DNA of 64,000 nucleotides from Planctomycetaceae bacterium (lineage in GTDB: Bacteria > Planctomycetota > Planctomycetia > Pirellulales > Lacipirellulaceae), in NCBI GenBank assembly GCA_003233055.1, contig QIKP01000058.1, positions 1 through 64,000 of the forward strand, read 5' to 3'. The position numbers were made by a program, and so were the translations under genes. A model generated the notes under the pieces. It was not told the origin of the DNA. It ran no database searches and saw nothing but the letters and a program-made list of their open reading frames with translations. This document shows positions 62,632 through 64,000 of the stretch, one piece after another; position 1 is the stretch's first letter, and every line of letters begins with the position of its first letter.

Positions 62632-64000
62632 GTGGATTCCCCAAAAATCGAGCGAGCGCTTTTGAGTGTGAGCGACAAATCAGGGCTCGCCGAGTTTGCC
62701 TCAGGGCTCGCGGCGGCTGGCGTCGAGCTTTTCAGCACGGGAGGGACTCGCAAGGCGCTCGAAGAGGCGGGCCTCGCGGTTCGCGATGTGGCTGACTACA
62801 CCGGCTCGCCCGAGATGATGGAGGGCCGTCTTAAGACGCTCCATCCCAAAGTTCACGGAGGCCTTCTCTGCCGGCACGACAACCGGGCCGACATGCAGTC
62901 GCTCGCCGACCATGGCATGGTCTCGTTCGAGTTGGTGGTGGTTAACCTCTATCCGTTCCAGCAAACGGTCGCCAACCCCGCCGTCACGCTCGCCGAGGCG
63001 ATCGAAAAAATCGACATTGGCGGCCCGACCATGGTCCGCGGCGCAGCGAAAAACCATGCCTTTGTGACGATCGCATCGGATCCTTCCCAGTACTCCCAGA
63101 TACTCTCGGCGATTCAATCGACTGGAGCGACAACGCCGGAACTTCGGTTTGAATTGGCGGCCGCCGCTTTTGCCCATACGGCGGACTACGATTCGGCGAT
63201 TGCGGCCTATTTCGCGAGCTGTTCCAATGAGGCGGATGCGTCGCTCGCCGTCGACCTTTCGTTACCGAGCAAGCTAACGCTCGAACTGGAGCGTTCGTCC
63301 CTGTTGCGTTATGGGGAGAACCCGCATCAGTCTGCGGCGCTCTACAAACTTGCCGAGGCGGGCCCCCATGCGGTCGTGAATGCTGAGCAACTCCATGGGA
63401 AGGAACTTTCCTACAACAACCTACTCGACCTGGATGCGGCACTCGGCATCGTCCGTATGCTCCCCGAGCCGGGCGTTGCGGTCCTCAAACACAACAACCC
63501 TTGCGGTGCCGCCAGTGCGGCAACCCTGGGCGAGGCCATGGAAAAAGCGTGGGCCGGCGATCCGGTCAGCGCTTTTGGATCGATTCTCGGGTTCAACGTG
63601 CCGGTCGATGCGGCAGCTGCGGAATGCCTGGCCAAGCCGGGGAAATTCGTTGAAGCGATCATCGCTCCCGAATTCACACCCGAAGCCATTCAAATTTTAA
63701 CGACCAAACCGAAGTGGAAAGCGAATGTCCGGTTGCTGAGGATTGGTCAGATTGCACCGGGAAGCGGAGCGGTACAACTCCGGGCGGTCGACGGCGGTTA
63801 CCTGGCCCAGTCGGCGGACGACTTGCCCGATGATCCAAAGGATTGGAAAGTCCCCACCGAAGCGCAACCAACCGACCAGCAGCGGGCCGATTTGGAATTT
63901 GCCTGGGCTGTTTGCCGGCATGTGAAGTCGAACGCCATTGTCCTGACGAAGGACCAGATGTTGATTGGTGCGGGGGCAGGACAGATGAGCCGGGTCGATT
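62632..64000 (+). CDS. purH: bifunctional AICAR transformylase / IMP cyclohydrolase (5' part)
   Basis: From GTG 62632, preceded by AAGGA at about 62620, the frame runs open to the end of the window (456 codons). It begins VDSPKIERALLSVSDKSGLAEFASGL, with the cyclohydrolase domain to about 200 (GRLKTLHPKVHGGLL; KIDIGGPTMVRGAAKNH) and the AICAR transformylase domain after it, with the catalytic K-H in VLKHNNPCGAAS. It catalyses the last two steps of IMP synthesis. The C-terminal end is missing from the window. Confidence 0.94.
   Translation, partial: MDSPKIERALLSVSDKSGLAEFASGLAAAGVELFSTGGTRKALEEAGLAVRDVADYTGSPEMMEGRLKTLHPKVHGGLLCRHDNRADMQSLADHGMVSFELVVVNLYPFQQTVANPAVTLAEAIEKIDIGGPTMVRGAAKNHAFVTIASDPSQYSQILSAIQSTGATTPELRFELAAAAFAHTADYDSAIAAYFASCSNEADASLAVDLSLPSKLTLELERSSLLRYGENPHQSAALYKLAEAGPHAVVNAEQLHGKELSYNNLLDLDAALGIVRMLPEPGVAVLKHNNPCGAASAATLGEAMEKAWAGDPVSAFGSILGFNVPVDAAAAECLAKPGKFVEAIIAPEFTPEAIQILTTKPKWKANVRLLRIGQIAPGSGAVQLRAVDGGYLAQSADDLPDDPKDWKVPTEAQPTDQQRADLEFAWAVCRHVKSNAIVLTKDQMLIGAGAGQMSRVD

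Overview
The window reads as chromosomal DNA of a planctomycete, most likely a member of the Pirellulales. The reasons are a YTV-repeat, cysteine-rich wall-protein gene, a ribosomal protein operon with no rpmD (L30), few start codons preceded by a Shine-Dalgarno sequence, frequent GTG starts, moderately high GC and many small lineage-type hypothetical proteins. Taxonomy is inferred from gene content only.

Layout. 0.15-2.4 kb: an outer-membrane porin-like gene and two divergent DtxR/MntR-family regulators that share a promoter region carrying two MntR-type operator palindromes. 2.4-3.4 kb: decayed DNA with a broken secreted-protein gene and the relic of a response-regulator receiver domain. 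3.4-14.3 kb: housekeeping genes (mfd, a parvulin foldase, sulfite reductase, pgpA, folD, lnt, a pseudopilin). 14.5-20.1 kb: ppdK, a DUF2461 protein, a HAL2/CysQ-type phosphatase, tRNA-Gln(TTG) and rex. 20.6-22.3 kb: the YTV wall protein with an intrinsic terminator. 22.5-27.4 kb: gyrA, a Tat-exported Gfo/Idh/MocA oxidoreductase and a membrane protein.

27.6-41.2 kb: a fused S10-spc operon, rpsJ to rplO followed by secY-adk-map, preceded by a good sigma-70-type promoter and a G/C leader hairpin. rpmD is missing between rpsE and rplO, and the alpha-operon genes (infA, rpmJ, rpsM, rpsK, rpoA, rplQ) do not follow map. Instead, 430 bases of apparently non-coding DNA lead to one 2505-residue, fully reducing type I polyketide synthase (KS-AT-DH-psiKR-ER-KR-ACP-TE) that ends at 49.1 kb.

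49.1-64 kb: a repeat-rich spacer, prfB with an intact programmed +1 frameshift site, mnmA, a DUF255 thioredoxin-fold protein, larC, and a rightward cluster made of an atypical receiver plus KaiA/RsbU-type helical protein, a MazG-like pyrophosphohydrolase, an ATP-grasp protein and a YfcE-type phosphoesterase. Then come an acidic/lysine-rich protein, a C-terminal processing protease and the 5' part of purH, which runs off the window.

The most interesting items are the KaiA-like protein (pseudo-receiver, coiled coil, KaiA/RsbU-like helical bundle), the stand-alone reducing PKS next to the ribosomal operon, a dispersed palindromic repeat that supplies stop codons to pgpA and lies across the gyrA stop, and a run of short tandem duplications at or just after stop codons in the ribosomal operon. 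No CRISPR array, prophage, transposase, plasmid origin or rRNA gene was seen.
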